A stretch of 64,000 nt of DNA from Geobacter sp. UBA2189. Its GTDB lineage: Bacteria; Desulfobacterota; Desulfuromonadia; Geobacterales; Pseudopelobacteraceae. A model generated the notes under the pieces. The model saw only the letters and a program-made list of their open reading frames with translations. It did not search any database and had not been told where the DNA came from. Both the position numbers and the translations under genes were made by a program. How positions within the stretch are numbered: the stretch's first letter is position 1; the number at the start of each line of letters is the position of its first letter. The stretch covers positions 20,142 to 84,141 of the forward strand of contig DCVL01000008.1 in the NCBI GenBank assembly GCA_002328035.1. Direction: 5' to 3'. Positions 44,846 through 53,809 of this stretch are shown here, in pieces.

Positions 44846-46066
44846 TTATACTTTGTGCTGTCCCGCCCCGCATGCCCAGCAATGGCGTGCCTGGCTATGC
44901 ATCGGTTTGTTGCAGGTAGGACACGTGGTGAACTGAACATAGCCGCAGAACGGGCAGGCTCGTGCGCCGGTTGGCAGATGTTTGCCGCACTGCTGGCATT
45001 CCCCCTTGGCTATGCGCCTTTCAAGCAGCTTCTCCCGTGAAAACAGCTTTTTCTGAAAGATATAGATCATGAACAGGGCACCGGCAATGGCAAGGGCAAT
45101 GATCAGATAATGCCAGATCGCCACCAGCTTGAGAGCAGTCAGCAGGGCAATCAGCTTGTGCAGCAACTGCTTGGGAATAATGTCGTAGATCGCCTCGATC
45201 AGCTTGCAGAAGATCGGGATGAATGCAATGACCACCAAATGGGCTGAAACCAAGGTCTGCAGACTGCGATTGCCCCTGATGCTGGCGTTGTTCCAGACAT
45301 AGAAAATGGCAAACAGCGGTAGCAGAAATAGCATCTGCATACCAAATTTCTTGACCGGGTACCAGAAGTTCAGGTCGCGCAGATCAGCCAGCAGCGTCTG
45401 GCGATCGCTAGCCTGGGAGCTTTGGAGCTTGACCCAGAGTGCTGCCACCCTGGAGTCGGCATTGATCAGCGCATCCAGTGCGGCAATCCTGGTTTTCAGG
45501 CTGTTCAGGGCGCTGTTCTTTTGCTTGAACTCAGCACGGGTAGCATCCACCTCGGTTGCCGGTTCCGGCTGCTGGGCAATGGCCTCCAGCAGGGCAGTGT
45601 CGTAGCTGCCTTTCAGTTGATCAATCCTGCGCTGTAGCTCCTGGGTCTCGCGCCCAGCCTTCAGCCGCTCGTCAAAGCTGCTGGCCAGAGCCTTGTCGTT
45701 TTTGATCTGATCCAGCAGGGTCAGGTAGGGGGTACAGGCCGGGTGGCGTTCACGCTGGGTCGGGCGCGGATGGTAGGTGTAGCTGTTGTTGTGTCCGTTT
45801 ACCAGCTGAGACAGGTTCTCAATCCGGTTGGTGGGATTCCAGGTGTGGTCAATCACCATCTCGCGGCAACTGGAGGGGATGTACTCCTGCGGTGTGCTAA
45901 TCTGCCGAGTATGGGCACCCAGACCATTAAAAATGGCGGTCAGGATGAAGATATCCAAAAACAGCAGGATCACCAGCGTGGCCTTGCTTAAAGGCTGATT
46001 ATCAATGCTGGTCAGGCTGTTTTTGGTGTTAATCAGCTTTGTTTTGATCTGTGTTGTCAGACTCAT
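44846..46066 (-). CDS. membrane protein with C-terminal double zinc ribbon
   Basis: 406 residues, no family recognised with certainty. An N-terminal membrane helix (LVILLFLDIFILTAIFNGL) precedes a soluble loop with the likely coiled coil (ELQRRIDQLKGSYD, about 140-200). Three or four more membrane helices follow (about 240-345, e.g. LIIALAIAGALFMIYIF). The C-terminus holds two zinc ribbons (CQQCGKHLP with CPFCGY; CPTCNKPM with CWACGAG). The topology suggests a cytoplasmic metal-binding or nucleic-acid/protein-binding tail on an inner membrane protein. Confidence 0.7.
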   Translation of the reverse strand: MSLTTQIKTKLINTKNSLTSIDNQPLSKATLVILLFLDIFILTAIFNGLGAHTRQISTPQEYIPSSCREMVIDHTWNPTNRIENLSQLVNGHNNSYTYHPRPTQRERHPACTPYLTLLDQIKNDKALASSFDERLKAGRETQELQRRIDQLKGSYDTALLEAIAQQPEPATEVDATRAEFKQKNSALNSLKTRIAALDALINADSRVAALWVKLQSSQASDRQTLLADLRDLNFWYPVKKFGMQMLFLLPLFAIFYVWNNASIRGNRSLQTLVSAHLVVIAFIPIFCKLIEAIYDIIPKQLLHKLIALLTALKLVAIWHYLIIALAIAGALFMIYIFQKKLFSREKLLERRIAKGECQQCGKHLPTGARACPFCGYVQFTTCPTCNKPMHSQARHCWACGAGQHKV

Positions 46067-46196
46067 AGTTGTCTCCCGGGGTGAATGGTGCCTGTTAGCG
46101 CGTTAAATATTTGGTTTTCCTCTATAGGCAACCTGAATTGTTGGGTTCACTTGCCTTTCTTCGCATTCTTGGGGCCTTGGCGAGAAACCGGCTTTG

Positions 46197-47375
46197 TTAC
46201 ACAAACCCTGACATAACACTGCCGATATGGGGATAGCCAACCACCTGCAAACCGTTACTGCGTTGCTGACGTTCTGTTGCCCCGCAGATGAGCAGCCCCG
46301 GCTGTGCAGCCGTATTCAGCTTGCGGTAGTGGTCAATTCCTTTCCAGGCGCTTGACTGAATAGTCGCCCCCAGCTTGATCTCTATCGGTACAATCCCTGT
46401 GGACGCCTCAAACAGCAGATCCACCTCATGTCCGGCATTGTCACGCCAGTAGTACAGGCGCGGCTCCCGTACCATGTTCAGGCGTTGCTTCATCAGTTCC
46501 GTCACCACAAAGGTTTCAAACAGGGTGCCTACCAAAGGGTGATGCGTAATCTGGCCGGCCTGTTCAATGCCCAGCAGATGGGCGGCCAGCCCCACATCCC
46601 AGAAATAGAGCTTGGGTGATTTGACCAGCCGTTTGTTAAAGTTTTCAAAGTGCGGTTGCAACAGGGTGATGATGAAGCTGGCTTCCAGCACAGAGAGCCA
46701 GGCCCGGGCAGTGCCGTGGTTGATGCCGCAGTCAGCAGCCAGTGAGTTGATATTGAGAATCTGTCCGGTACGCCCGGCACATAGACGAAGAAAACGGGTA
46801 AACAGAGCTAGGTCTTTGACCGCCATGATCTCGCGGACATCCCGTTCAACGTATGTGGTCAGGTAGAACGAAAGCGCCTCAACCGGGTTTAACTGATCAT
46901 TCAGAATACGCGGGTAAAACCCTTCAAACAGCATCTGCGAAATTTCCGGCTGCGGCGTCTGGGCGTAGCGTTCCTCAAATGAAAACGGCAGCAGCTTCAG
47001 GATGGCGGTTCGTCCGGCAAGCGATTGAGTAACCCGCTCCATCAGCAGAAACTGGTGGCTACCGGTAATAATATAGACACCTTTGCGGGTCGGATCGGCA
47101 TCCACCAGTACCTGCAGTTCCGAGAGCAGACCCGGTACCCGTTGAATCTCGTCAATCACCGCGCCGCCTGCCGCATAATCCCGCAAGAACCCCTGTGGAT
47201 CGTTCGTCGCATAGTCACGCAGGGCAAATTGCTCAAGTGAGACGTAGGGCTTGTCAGGAAAGGTCATCCGGCACAGGGTGCTTTTACCTGACTGGCGCGG
47301 CCCGACTATCGTCAAAATTGGGTACTGTCCGGCCAGCCGCAATAATTCTGGTTGTATGGTTCGATGTATGAGCAT
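46197..47375 (-). CDS. AAA_14/DUF4143 ATP-binding protein
   Basis: 392 residues. Walker A is VGPRQSGKSTLCR (25-37), Walker B is AVIDEIQRVPGLL; the AAA_14 domain is followed by DUF4143 (ERDVREIMAVKDLALFTRF, then YYWRDNAGHEVDLLFE, a PD-(D/E)XK-like core with DLLF and IEIKLG). This very widespread family is found scattered in bacterial accessory regions; its function is not well defined, though the nuclease-like C-terminus is suggestive. No partner is evident here. Confidence 0.88.
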   Translation of the reverse strand: MLIHRTIQPELLRLAGQYPILTIVGPRQSGKSTLCRMTFPDKPYVSLEQFALRDYATNDPQGFLRDYAAGGAVIDEIQRVPGLLSELQVLVDADPTRKGVYIITGSHQFLLMERVTQSLAGRTAILKLLPFSFEERYAQTPQPEISQMLFEGFYPRILNDQLNPVEALSFYLTTYVERDVREIMAVKDLALFTRFLRLCAGRTGQILNINSLAADCGINHGTARAWLSVLEASFIITLLQPHFENFNKRLVKSPKLYFWDVGLAAHLLGIEQAGQITHHPLVGTLFETFVVTELMKQRLNMVREPRLYYWRDNAGHEVDLLFEASTGIVPIEIKLGATIQSSAWKGIDHYRKLNTAAQPGLLICGATERQQRSNGLQVVGYPHIGSVMSGFV

Positions 47376-47481
47376 GTTCAGTAGGTTAGCATTTTTTATA
47401 CAAATTCACAGTTGAAATCTGATTTTGTATGAATTGTTGATGGTCGTGGTTAAGGGCACTTCTCGCCATGTACGCCCTGCA

Positions 47482-48228
47482 TCATCGCGGCATCAGCGCA
47501 AACACACCCCAGCCCAGGTATTCGCGGGTGTAGGTGGCGTAGCGCTCCGGTTCAGAGGTCAGTTGGGCCCGAACTTCTTGTGCAAACTCGTCGTCAGGAT
47601 TGGCTTCAAGCCATCGGCGCATGGTGAGCCATTTTGCCGCCTCGTATCGGTCCCAGCCATGCTGATCAGCCAGAACCATTTCAACCAGGTCGTAGCCAAG
47701 CTTGTCAAAAGAGGCGATAAGTTCCGGCAGTGTGAGAAAGTCGGAGATTGCGTGGGCAAGGCAGCCCTTGGCAACCGCTTCTGTTGGCGGTAACTGCCGC
47801 CAAAAGGGCTCGCCGATCAGGATAATCCCGCCGGTGCTCAGGCTGCGCTTGAGCAGCTCGATAGTGCCTGCAACTCCCCCGCCGATCCAGGTGGCACCAA
47901 CACAGGCTGCCACGCCGACCTTCTCGTCGGAGACGTAGCCCGCAGCATCGCCATGGATGAACGTCACTTGATCTGCCACGCCCAGCTCTAAAGCGCGTTG
48001 TTTTGCCTGCTCGGTGAACAGCTGGCTCATGTCAATGCCGGTGCCGATGATGCCGTGATCCCGTACCCAGCTGCAGAGCATTTCCCCTGAACCGCTGCCC
48101 AGGTCAAGCACGCGGGTGCCTGGTTCCATACGCAGCGCAGCGCCAAGCGTGGCCAGCTTGTCCGGTGTGATCGGGTTATGGATGCGGTGAGCACTTTCGG
48201 TGACGTTGAAAATCCGTGGTATGTCCAT
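47482..48228 (-). CDS. class I SAM-dependent methyltransferase
   Basis: 248 residues. AdoMet motif I is RVLDLGSGSGEMLC (about 39-52), followed by TGIDMSQLF and FIHGDAAGYV, and the post-motif ILIGEPFWRQLP. Small-molecule methyltransferases of the UbiE/ArsM-like superfamily look like this; the substrate is unknown. Spacing to the neighbouring genes gives no operon clue. Confidence 0.82.
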   Translation of the reverse strand: MDIPRIFNVTESAHRIHNPITPDKLATLGAALRMEPGTRVLDLGSGSGEMLCSWVRDHGIIGTGIDMSQLFTEQAKQRALELGVADQVTFIHGDAAGYVSDEKVGVAACVGATWIGGGVAGTIELLKRSLSTGGIILIGEPFWRQLPPTEAVAKGCLAHAISDFLTLPELIASFDKLGYDLVEMVLADQHGWDRYEAAKWLTMRRWLEANPDDEFAQEVRAQLTSEPERYATYTREYLGWGVFALMPR

Positions 48229-48333
48229 TTGGGGAAATCTCCTTGAGGGGGAAGATGTTTAGTTAGGGGCTGACGGCTGTGAGCCCAGCGGAGTAGCAAA
48301 ACAGAGACCGCAGCTGTGCTTCGTTGAAGAGTC

Positions 48334-48951
48334 TTATCTGCCAAGCTGTCTCTCTCGCTCAAAAAACTCTTCAACTTCATGTGGATCCTTCAAAAATAAT
48401 TTGAACAGGTCAAGTGGCTGGAGGCCCTTATTGCTGAGTCCGATGTCTTCACGGATCGCTCGATATAGCTGATCGACGGCATGAAACATCATCCGTGTGT
48501 TCCCTGCAACAGATTCGTAATGAAGTTGTGCTTTAATTACTTGTGGCGATCCCCATAGGAGGATTTCTCTTTTGAAGTCTACCAAAAGTAAAATGAGCTC
48601 TTCTTCAGAAATTGGCTCAGCTTTAATGTTTTCATTGGTTGACTTTAGTATTCTGATTATTATCGTCAGAAACTTATCATATATTTCAACTTTCTTCTCG
48701 CGATGAGCCTCCGCAATCTCTCTAAGCTTTGTCTGCCTTTGTGTTATTATGACCGCCACAATTCCAGCAGTTATCGTAGCCATTGCTCCAATGATTGCCG
48801 CTGCTACAGAAGTGTTTATTTGTTGCATTATTTTTACAAAGAAAAGGATGACTCGCCATGCGCAGTACAAGATTCCGGCAATCATACTCAGTCCGAGTAA
48901 TAAATGAAGAACCTTCTTTATTCTCACTTGACTACTCCTTTTAAATTTCAT
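48334..48951 (-). CDS. hypothetical protein with two N-terminal membrane helices
   Basis: 205 residues, not recognised. Two hydrophobic helices (VLHLLLGLSMIAGILYCAW, residues 14-32, and AAAIIGAMATITAGIVAVII) at about 14-70 are followed by a cytoplasmic helical domain rich in charged residues (EKKVEIYDKFLTIIIRILK). The sequence is more AT-rich than the genes around it and lies between a methyltransferase and a toxin-antitoxin pair. Plausible as an accessory-region membrane effector, but no function can be assigned. Confidence 0.55.
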   Translation of the reverse strand: MKFKRSSQVRIKKVLHLLLGLSMIAGILYCAWRVILFFVKIMQQINTSVAAAIIGAMATITAGIVAVIITQRQTKLREIAEAHREKKVEIYDKFLTIIIRILKSTNENIKAEPISEEELILLLVDFKREILLWGSPQVIKAQLHYESVAGNTRMMFHAVDQLYRAIREDIGLSNKGLQPLDLFKLFLKDPHEVEEFFERERQLGR

Positions 48952-49019
48952 CGTTCAGCTCGTTATTCACCCGGTTCACGCGCCCGCGCTTGAACCGCTC
49001 AACATCCCATTTGGAACAG

Positions 49020-49430
49020 TTATCCTGCCTGGCGCAGTTCAAGCCGTAATCCCTCAATCTTTTCAAAATCACGCCGGTTAGCGGTAATAACCTTGTAATC
49101 AAGAGAAATGGCCGTTGCTGCAATAATCAGGTCGTGTGACCCTACGGTAAGGCCTCGCTGCACCAGTGAAGCCCATATTCTAGCGTAGATACGGGCAACT
49201 CCGGTGTCAAACGGGAACACAGGGATCATCTCGATCACTTTTTCCACAAAGGCCTGCCGCCGTATTTTTCTGGTTTCTGTGTCGGCCCGCTCAACTCCAT
49301 GCAGAAGTTCAGCTACGGTGACCACGCTGATGCCAAACGGCTCATCTTCACGACCAGCCACCAGATTTTCGACTATTCCACGGTTTCTTTCCAGGGCTAT
49401 GATCTCGCTTGAGTCAAGTATTACTCCCAT
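49020..49430 (-). CDS. vapC: VapC-family PIN-domain ribonuclease toxin
   Basis: 136 residues. PIN-domain acidic residues appear in order: Asp6 in GVILDSSEIIAL, Glu in TVAELLHGVER, Asp in GSHDLIIAATA and the late TANRRDFEKI. VapC toxins cut tRNA or rRNA. The start overlaps the antitoxin stop by 10 nt (49421-49430), the usual antitoxin-first coupling. Confidence 0.88.
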   Translation of the reverse strand: MGVILDSSEIIALERNRGIVENLVAGREDEPFGISVVTVAELLHGVERADTETRKIRRQAFVEKVIEMIPVFPFDTGVARIYARIWASLVQRGLTVGSHDLIIAATAISLDYKVITANRRDFEKIEGLRLELRQAG

Positions 49431-49702
49431 GACAGAGCCTCTGGCATTGAGGGTTGCGCACTTGCCGCAGCCATGACATCTGATTCAAATGAGGTATCAT
49501 TTCTGTCCAGATGTGGAAAAGAGAGCACCATCTTACGCAGATCAGCCAGTGTTGCACCGCTGGTGACCGGTTCCACCGGAACCAGTGATGCGGCAGGCTT
49601 TCCGCCACGAATAACGGTATAACGATCTCCACGGTATTTGATGTTGTTGAGCAGTTCAGAAAAATTTCTCACTACTTCGGTTGAGCTGATTGCTGTTTGC
49701 AT
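49421..49702 (-). CDS. Phd/YefM-type antitoxin of the VapC toxin
   Basis: 93 residues; the N-terminal Phd/YefM fold (TAISSTEVVRNFSELLNNIK, then YTVIRGGKPAASLVPVEP) binds DNA and represses the operon. The C-terminal tail (about 60-93) would wrap the toxin. GGAGG precedes the start at 49702. First gene of the pair. Confidence 0.85.
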   Translation of the reverse strand: MQTAISSTEVVRNFSELLNNIKYRGDRYTVIRGGKPAASLVPVEPVTSGATLADLRKMVLSFPHLDRNDTSFESDVMAAASAQPSMPEALSWE

Positions 49703-49802
49703 AGCTGCCTCCGTAAAATATGATAATCATATTTTACGTTATTTGTTGGTTCTGACAATACAAATTAATCCGAATTAGTTCTACTTTGTCACATCCAAAA
49801 CC

Positions 49803-49880
49803 AAATCCCCCTCAATCCCCCTTTGCAAAGAGGGAGGCCTTAAAATCCCCCCTTTTGAAAGGGGGGCAGGGGGGATTTGC
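49803..49880. repeat. palindromic AT/GC-block repeat element
   Basis: Dense alternation of CCCC and GGGG blocks in AAATCCCCC...TTTGCAAAG-type units: AAATCCCCCTC at the left end, AGGGGGGATTT at the right, with a central CCTTTTGAAAGG palindrome. This looks like a dispersed REP-like element known from many proteobacterial genomes. It forms strong hairpins between the vapB-like gene and the acyltransferase fusion. Confidence 0.5.
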
Positions 49881-49971
49881 TGTCTGGATAATCCGAGAAA
49901 AACGAGAGCATATTCCGAGAAAATTAAAATTTTTATCCATGTTCTTAATGACTTAACCGGCAATAGTGTTG

Positions 49972-52900
49972 TTACGCCGTAGCCATCTCCGCCAGCTTCT
50001 TCAACCCCTTCAGATCCAGCTTGCCGCTACCTAGTAGTGGTATCGCCTCCGCTGCCACCAGCAGCGACGGTTTCCAAAGGTTGGGCAGTTCTGCCTGTTC
50101 AATGGCCTGTTTTACATTGACCTCATCCAGTTGGGTCTGGTCAAAGACCACGGCGATCCGCTCTCCCTTTTTCTCATCCGGTACAGCGGTTACCGCCAGC
50201 AGCAGGTCAGCGCTGGCCAGTGCTGCCAGCAGCCGTTCTTCCACGGCACCGTGGGGGATCATCTCGCCGCCGATCTTGCTGAAGCGAGCCAGGCGATCAG
50301 TTATCACCACAAAGCCCTGGTCATTGATGTAGCCGATGTCGCCGGTGTTGTACCAGCCGTTGCGGATCACCTTGGCGGTCTCTTCCGGTTTGCCCAGGTA
50401 GCCGGTCATCAGGTTAGGGCCAGCTACTTCAATCAGGCCGGGCTTGCCATCAGCCAGCAATACGCCACTTTCAGGGTCGCTGATCCGCACTGCCACGCCA
50501 GGGATCGGTCTGCCCACGCTGCCCGGCAGTTGCCCTTTCTGGCGAACCCCGCCGATCTCCACATCCGGGATGTTGAGGGAGATAACCGGTGACAGCTCGG
50601 TTGCGCCGTAGCCTTCCAAGGGGCGCAGGTTGAACTTCTCTTCAAAGGCATTTGCCAGTTCTGTCTTCAGCTTTTCCGCACCGGTAATCACCAGCCGCAG
50701 GGATTTAAAATCCTCTGGATCTGCCTTGCGCAGGTAGGCCGACAGGAAGGTGGGGGTGGCGATCAGGATGCTGGCCTTTTCATTGCGCACCAGTTTGACA
50801 ACTTGCGTCGCCTCCAACGGGTTGCTGTGGCAGGCCGAGGAGAAGCCGGACAAAAGCGGCAGCCATAGGGTGCCGGTAAAGCCCAGTGAATGAAACAGCG
50901 GTAGCACTGCAGCCACCCTGTCGTTCTGATCCGGCTGGAACACGGCTCGCAGGGATTCGATGTTGGAAAGGATGTTGTGATGCGACAGCATGACCCCTTT
51001 GGGAGTGCCGGTACTGCCGGATGAAAAGATGATGGTGGCGGTATCATCCGGTGCCGGGTTGCCAGCCACCAGGGTTGCCAGCGGAGCCAGTTTTGCTGTG
51101 GCCAGCGATTTTAGTTTTTCCAGCGTTCCCAGGCCGGTCATGACCTCTTCCAGCAGGATGATCTTTTCCGGCATTGGCAGATCAGGCAGTTTCTCCAGCA
51201 CCTTCTTTGAGGTGACCACGCAGCTGATCTCTGCCTGTTCCAGTGATGAGGCAAAGGCATCCCGTGAAGCGGTGTAGTTCAGGTTAACCGGCACCTTGCC
51301 CAGCAGGGTCAGGGCGATGTTGGCGGTAAATCCGGCGGCTGAGGGGGGCAGCAGAATCCCCACCTGTTTGCCGGACAGCAGTGGTTGCAGGCGGTTTTTC
51401 ACCAGCAGGCTGCCGGTCAGCAACTGGCCGTAGGTCAGACTCTTGCCGGTGGTGTCGTTGACTGACGGGTGACTCCAGTTTCTGCGGGCAGTGCGGACAA
51501 ATGCATCGGCCAACGGCAGGCGCTGATGTTTGCGAGCCTCAAAGTAGCGCACTGACAGCTCCATTACGGCAGTGCGAACCTGGGATGCCTGATCAGCAGC
51601 CAACGGCGTGCCGAACAGGATATGCATGGGATAGCGGTTCAGGTAGATATGGCGGTTACGGGCATAGCTGAAGATGTTGCCCCAGGCGCCGCCGATGTAG
51701 GCCGGAATGATCGGCACCCCGGTTGCCTGGGCTATCCGGGCAAAGCCGGGTCGGAAGGCGTTCAGGCTGCCATGGCGGGTGATCTCCCCTTCAGCAAAGA
51801 TGCAGACCAGGTAGCCTTCATCCAGCACCTGCTTGGTGGCGCGCAGAAATTCCTTGAACCCGGCAATGCCGTCCTTGGCAGAGACCGGAATCACCCCCAT
51901 CAGCCTAAAGAGCGGATTCAGGGCCGGGGTCTCGTAGATGGAGCGATCCATCACAAAGCGGATGCGGCGGGTCTGGGTAGCAACCAGCAGCAGGGCATCG
52001 ATCCAGGAGACATGGTTGGCCACCAGCAGAGCCGGTCCATCCAGCGGTACGTTGTCCTTGCCATCCACCCGAATCTTGTACAGCAGGTTCATCACCGCCA
52101 GGGCCACAAAGCGCAGCAGGAAATCCGGCAGGTAGCGGATGGTGACAAGGGTCAGCAGCAGGGTGATCAGACCCATCACGCTGAAACCCTGGGCTGCGGT
52201 CATCTGCATCGGCCCGCTGAACAGATAGGTCAGTCCGGCGGCAATCAGAATCCCTACCCAGTTGACAAAGCTGGAGGCAGCCAGCACCTCGCCCCGGATG
52301 GCCGGTTCAGAGCGCATCTGGATAAAGGTCTGCAACGGCAGGGAGAACAGTCCGGCGCTAATGCCGAACAGCACGATGATGGCCAGCACCGTGGCCAGGT
52401 TGGGCGGCGCGTTGTGCAGCAGGATCGGCGCAACCGTCAGGCCGATGGCGCCCAGCGGCACGATGCCGAACTCCACATCCTTGCCGGACAGTTTTGCTGC
52501 CAGCAGCGAACCACCGGCAATCCCCAGGGCAGAGGCCAGAAACAGGTAGTTGCTGTTATCTGCGGTCATCCCCAACTGCTGGATGCCGTAGCCGATCAGG
52601 TTCAGTTGGGTAAAGGCTCCCACCAGCATGAACCAGGCTGAGCCGATAATGGCCAGCATCAGCCAGCGGTCATGCCAGACATGCTGCAGGGTGCGAAAGA
52701 TCTCTGCCGGAAAGATCCGGATCCTGCGATCAGGGGCAGCTGCTGCCACCTTGGGCAGTTGCAGGGAACAGAACAGGCCGACCACCGCCACCAGCAGGCA
52801 GAAACAGGCAGCCAGCCAGAAACGGCCGGATGCAGCCTGGGTCAGGACTGATGCCAGGGCGGTGCCGAAGATAATGGCCAAAAAGGTGAATGATTCAATC

Positions 52901-53319
52901 AGACCGTTGGCTCGTGACAGCCCGTCTCGGGGAGCAAGTTCAGGAATAATGCCGTATTTGGCCGGGGCAAAAAATGCGCTGTGGGTGGCCATCATAAACA
53001 GGATCAGGTAGAGCAGCCAGGCGATCCCCTTGGCAAAGGCCAGTACAGCCAGCAGGGTCACCACCACCTCAAGGAGCTTGACCCCGACGCTGACCCGCGC
53101 CTTGCTGTAGCGATCAGCTATCCCACCTGCCGGAGCAGAAAACAAAAGAAATGGCAGCACAAAGGCTACCCCTGCCGATGCTGTGACAATCCCGGCCTTT
53201 TCCGATCCCTGAAGGTGAATAAGAAAAAAAACAATCAACAGCTTCAGGATGTTGTCGTTCATGGCTCCCAGAAACTGGGTGGCGTTCAGGGCTGTTAAGC
53301 CGGTGGGCAGCTTTGGCAT
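49972..53319 (-). CDS. MFS lysophospholipid transporter / acyltransferase / acyl-ACP synthetase fusion (LplT-Aas type)
   Basis: 1115 residues from the ATG at 53319 (MPKLPTGL, GAGG upstream), three domains in one. Residues 1-400 are a 12-helix-type MFS transporter (FLGAMNDNILKL) like LplT. About 405-600 is a PlsC acyltransferase with HVSWID (His436...Asp441) and FAEGEITRHG. The rest is an AMP-binding acyl-ACP synthetase (FSSGSTGTPKGVMLSHHN, then TGDIGYI). Known relatives import lysophosphatidylethanolamine and re-acylate it. The fusion puts transport and acyl transfer in one chain. GC-rich codon use compared with its neighbours. Confidence 0.92.
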   Translation of the reverse strand: MPKLPTGLTALNATQFLGAMNDNILKLLIVFFLIHLQGSEKAGIVTASAGVAFVLPFLLFSAPAGGIADRYSKARVSVGVKLLEVVVTLLAVLAFAKGIAWLLYLILFMMATHSAFFAPAKYGIIPELAPRDGLSRANGLIESFTFLAIIFGTALASVLTQAASGRFWLAACFCLLVAVVGLFCSLQLPKVAAAAPDRRIRIFPAEIFRTLQHVWHDRWLMLAIIGSAWFMLVGAFTQLNLIGYGIQQLGMTADNSNYLFLASALGIAGGSLLAAKLSGKDVEFGIVPLGAIGLTVAPILLHNAPPNLATVLAIIVLFGISAGLFSLPLQTFIQMRSEPAIRGEVLAASSFVNWVGILIAAGLTYLFSGPMQMTAAQGFSVMGLITLLLTLVTIRYLPDFLLRFVALAVMNLLYKIRVDGKDNVPLDGPALLVANHVSWIDALLLVATQTRRIRFVMDRSIYETPALNPLFRLMGVIPVSAKDGIAGFKEFLRATKQVLDEGYLVCIFAEGEITRHGSLNAFRPGFARIAQATGVPIIPAYIGGAWGNIFSYARNRHIYLNRYPMHILFGTPLAADQASQVRTAVMELSVRYFEARKHQRLPLADAFVRTARRNWSHPSVNDTTGKSLTYGQLLTGSLLVKNRLQPLLSGKQVGILLPPSAAGFTANIALTLLGKVPVNLNYTASRDAFASSLEQAEISCVVTSKKVLEKLPDLPMPEKIILLEEVMTGLGTLEKLKSLATAKLAPLATLVAGNPAPDDTATIIFSSGSTGTPKGVMLSHHNILSNIESLRAVFQPDQNDRVAAVLPLFHSLGFTGTLWLPLLSGFSSACHSNPLEATQVVKLVRNEKASILIATPTFLSAYLRKADPEDFKSLRLVITGAEKLKTELANAFEEKFNLRPLEGYGATELSPVISLNIPDVEIGGVRQKGQLPGSVGRPIPGVAVRISDPESGVLLADGKPGLIEVAGPNLMTGYLGKPEETAKVIRNGWYNTGDIGYINDQGFVVITDRLARFSKIGGEMIPHGAVEERLLAALASADLLLAVTAVPDEKKGERIAVVFDQTQLDEVNVKQAIEQAELPNLWKPSLLVAAEAIPLLGSGKLDLKGLKKLAEMATA

Positions 53320-53415
53320 GTGGGAGACCTCACGTAGAGAGTTTGTCAATGATATCCATAAACAGGGAATGCGGAGATAATAGCACAGTAATTCCATGAT
53401 CGCACCGCCTGAGGG

Positions 53416-53586
53416 TCAGATTTTTATGTGAGAACCTTGAGCCAGGCCTCTGAGTGCGCCAGCAGCTGCTTTCTTGATAATCCGTTTGCCGTGATGTTTT
53501 TTGATGGTCTCGGACAGGGTGAAGATGCTCACCAGCAGTATCAGCGGAACCGTTGCTATCAGTAGTTGTATGGTGAGTGTCTGCAT
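53416..53586 (-). CDS. small basic membrane protein (56 aa)
   Basis: A 56-codon frame: one membrane helix (IQLLIATVPLILLVSIFTL) followed by a strongly basic, Ala-rich tail (ETIKKHHGKRIIKKAAAGA). AAAAGGAG lies 8 nt before the ATG, a very good ribosome site. It precedes the LplT-Aas fusion by about 97 nt on the same strand. No family recognised; expression is inferred from the start signal. Confidence 0.5.
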   Translation of the reverse strand: MQTLTIQLLIATVPLILLVSIFTLSETIKKHHGKRIIKKAAAGALRGLAQGSHIKI

Positions 53587-53809
53587 GGCGTGCTCCTTTT
53601 GCTTGATTTTTGATAGAGCAATAGCAGGGAAGATGCCAAATCTTGATTATGGTGTAACTGGCTTAATTTATATAATATTGTGCGTCTATTGTTGGATATG
53701 TGGCTGGTCACTACTGCTAGATATGTACATTAAATGTATTGATTGGGTGCAATTTATGTATTAATTGGTGGACTTGCCAATGGTCTGAAGTAGCGGTATT
53801 CTAGGCAAC

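Noticed and set aside
51622..52641. 339-codon frame on the plus strand inside the LplT-Aas gene
   Set aside because: Antisense shadow of a GC-rich gene; His/Gln/Gly-rich composition, no domain and no start signal.
53690..53770. Repeated GATATGT/TGTAC-like words and a TGGTCAC...TGCT pattern upstream of the small membrane protein gene
   Set aside because: Spacing does not fit a -24/-12 promoter, and the words are short enough to occur by chance in AT-rich DNA.
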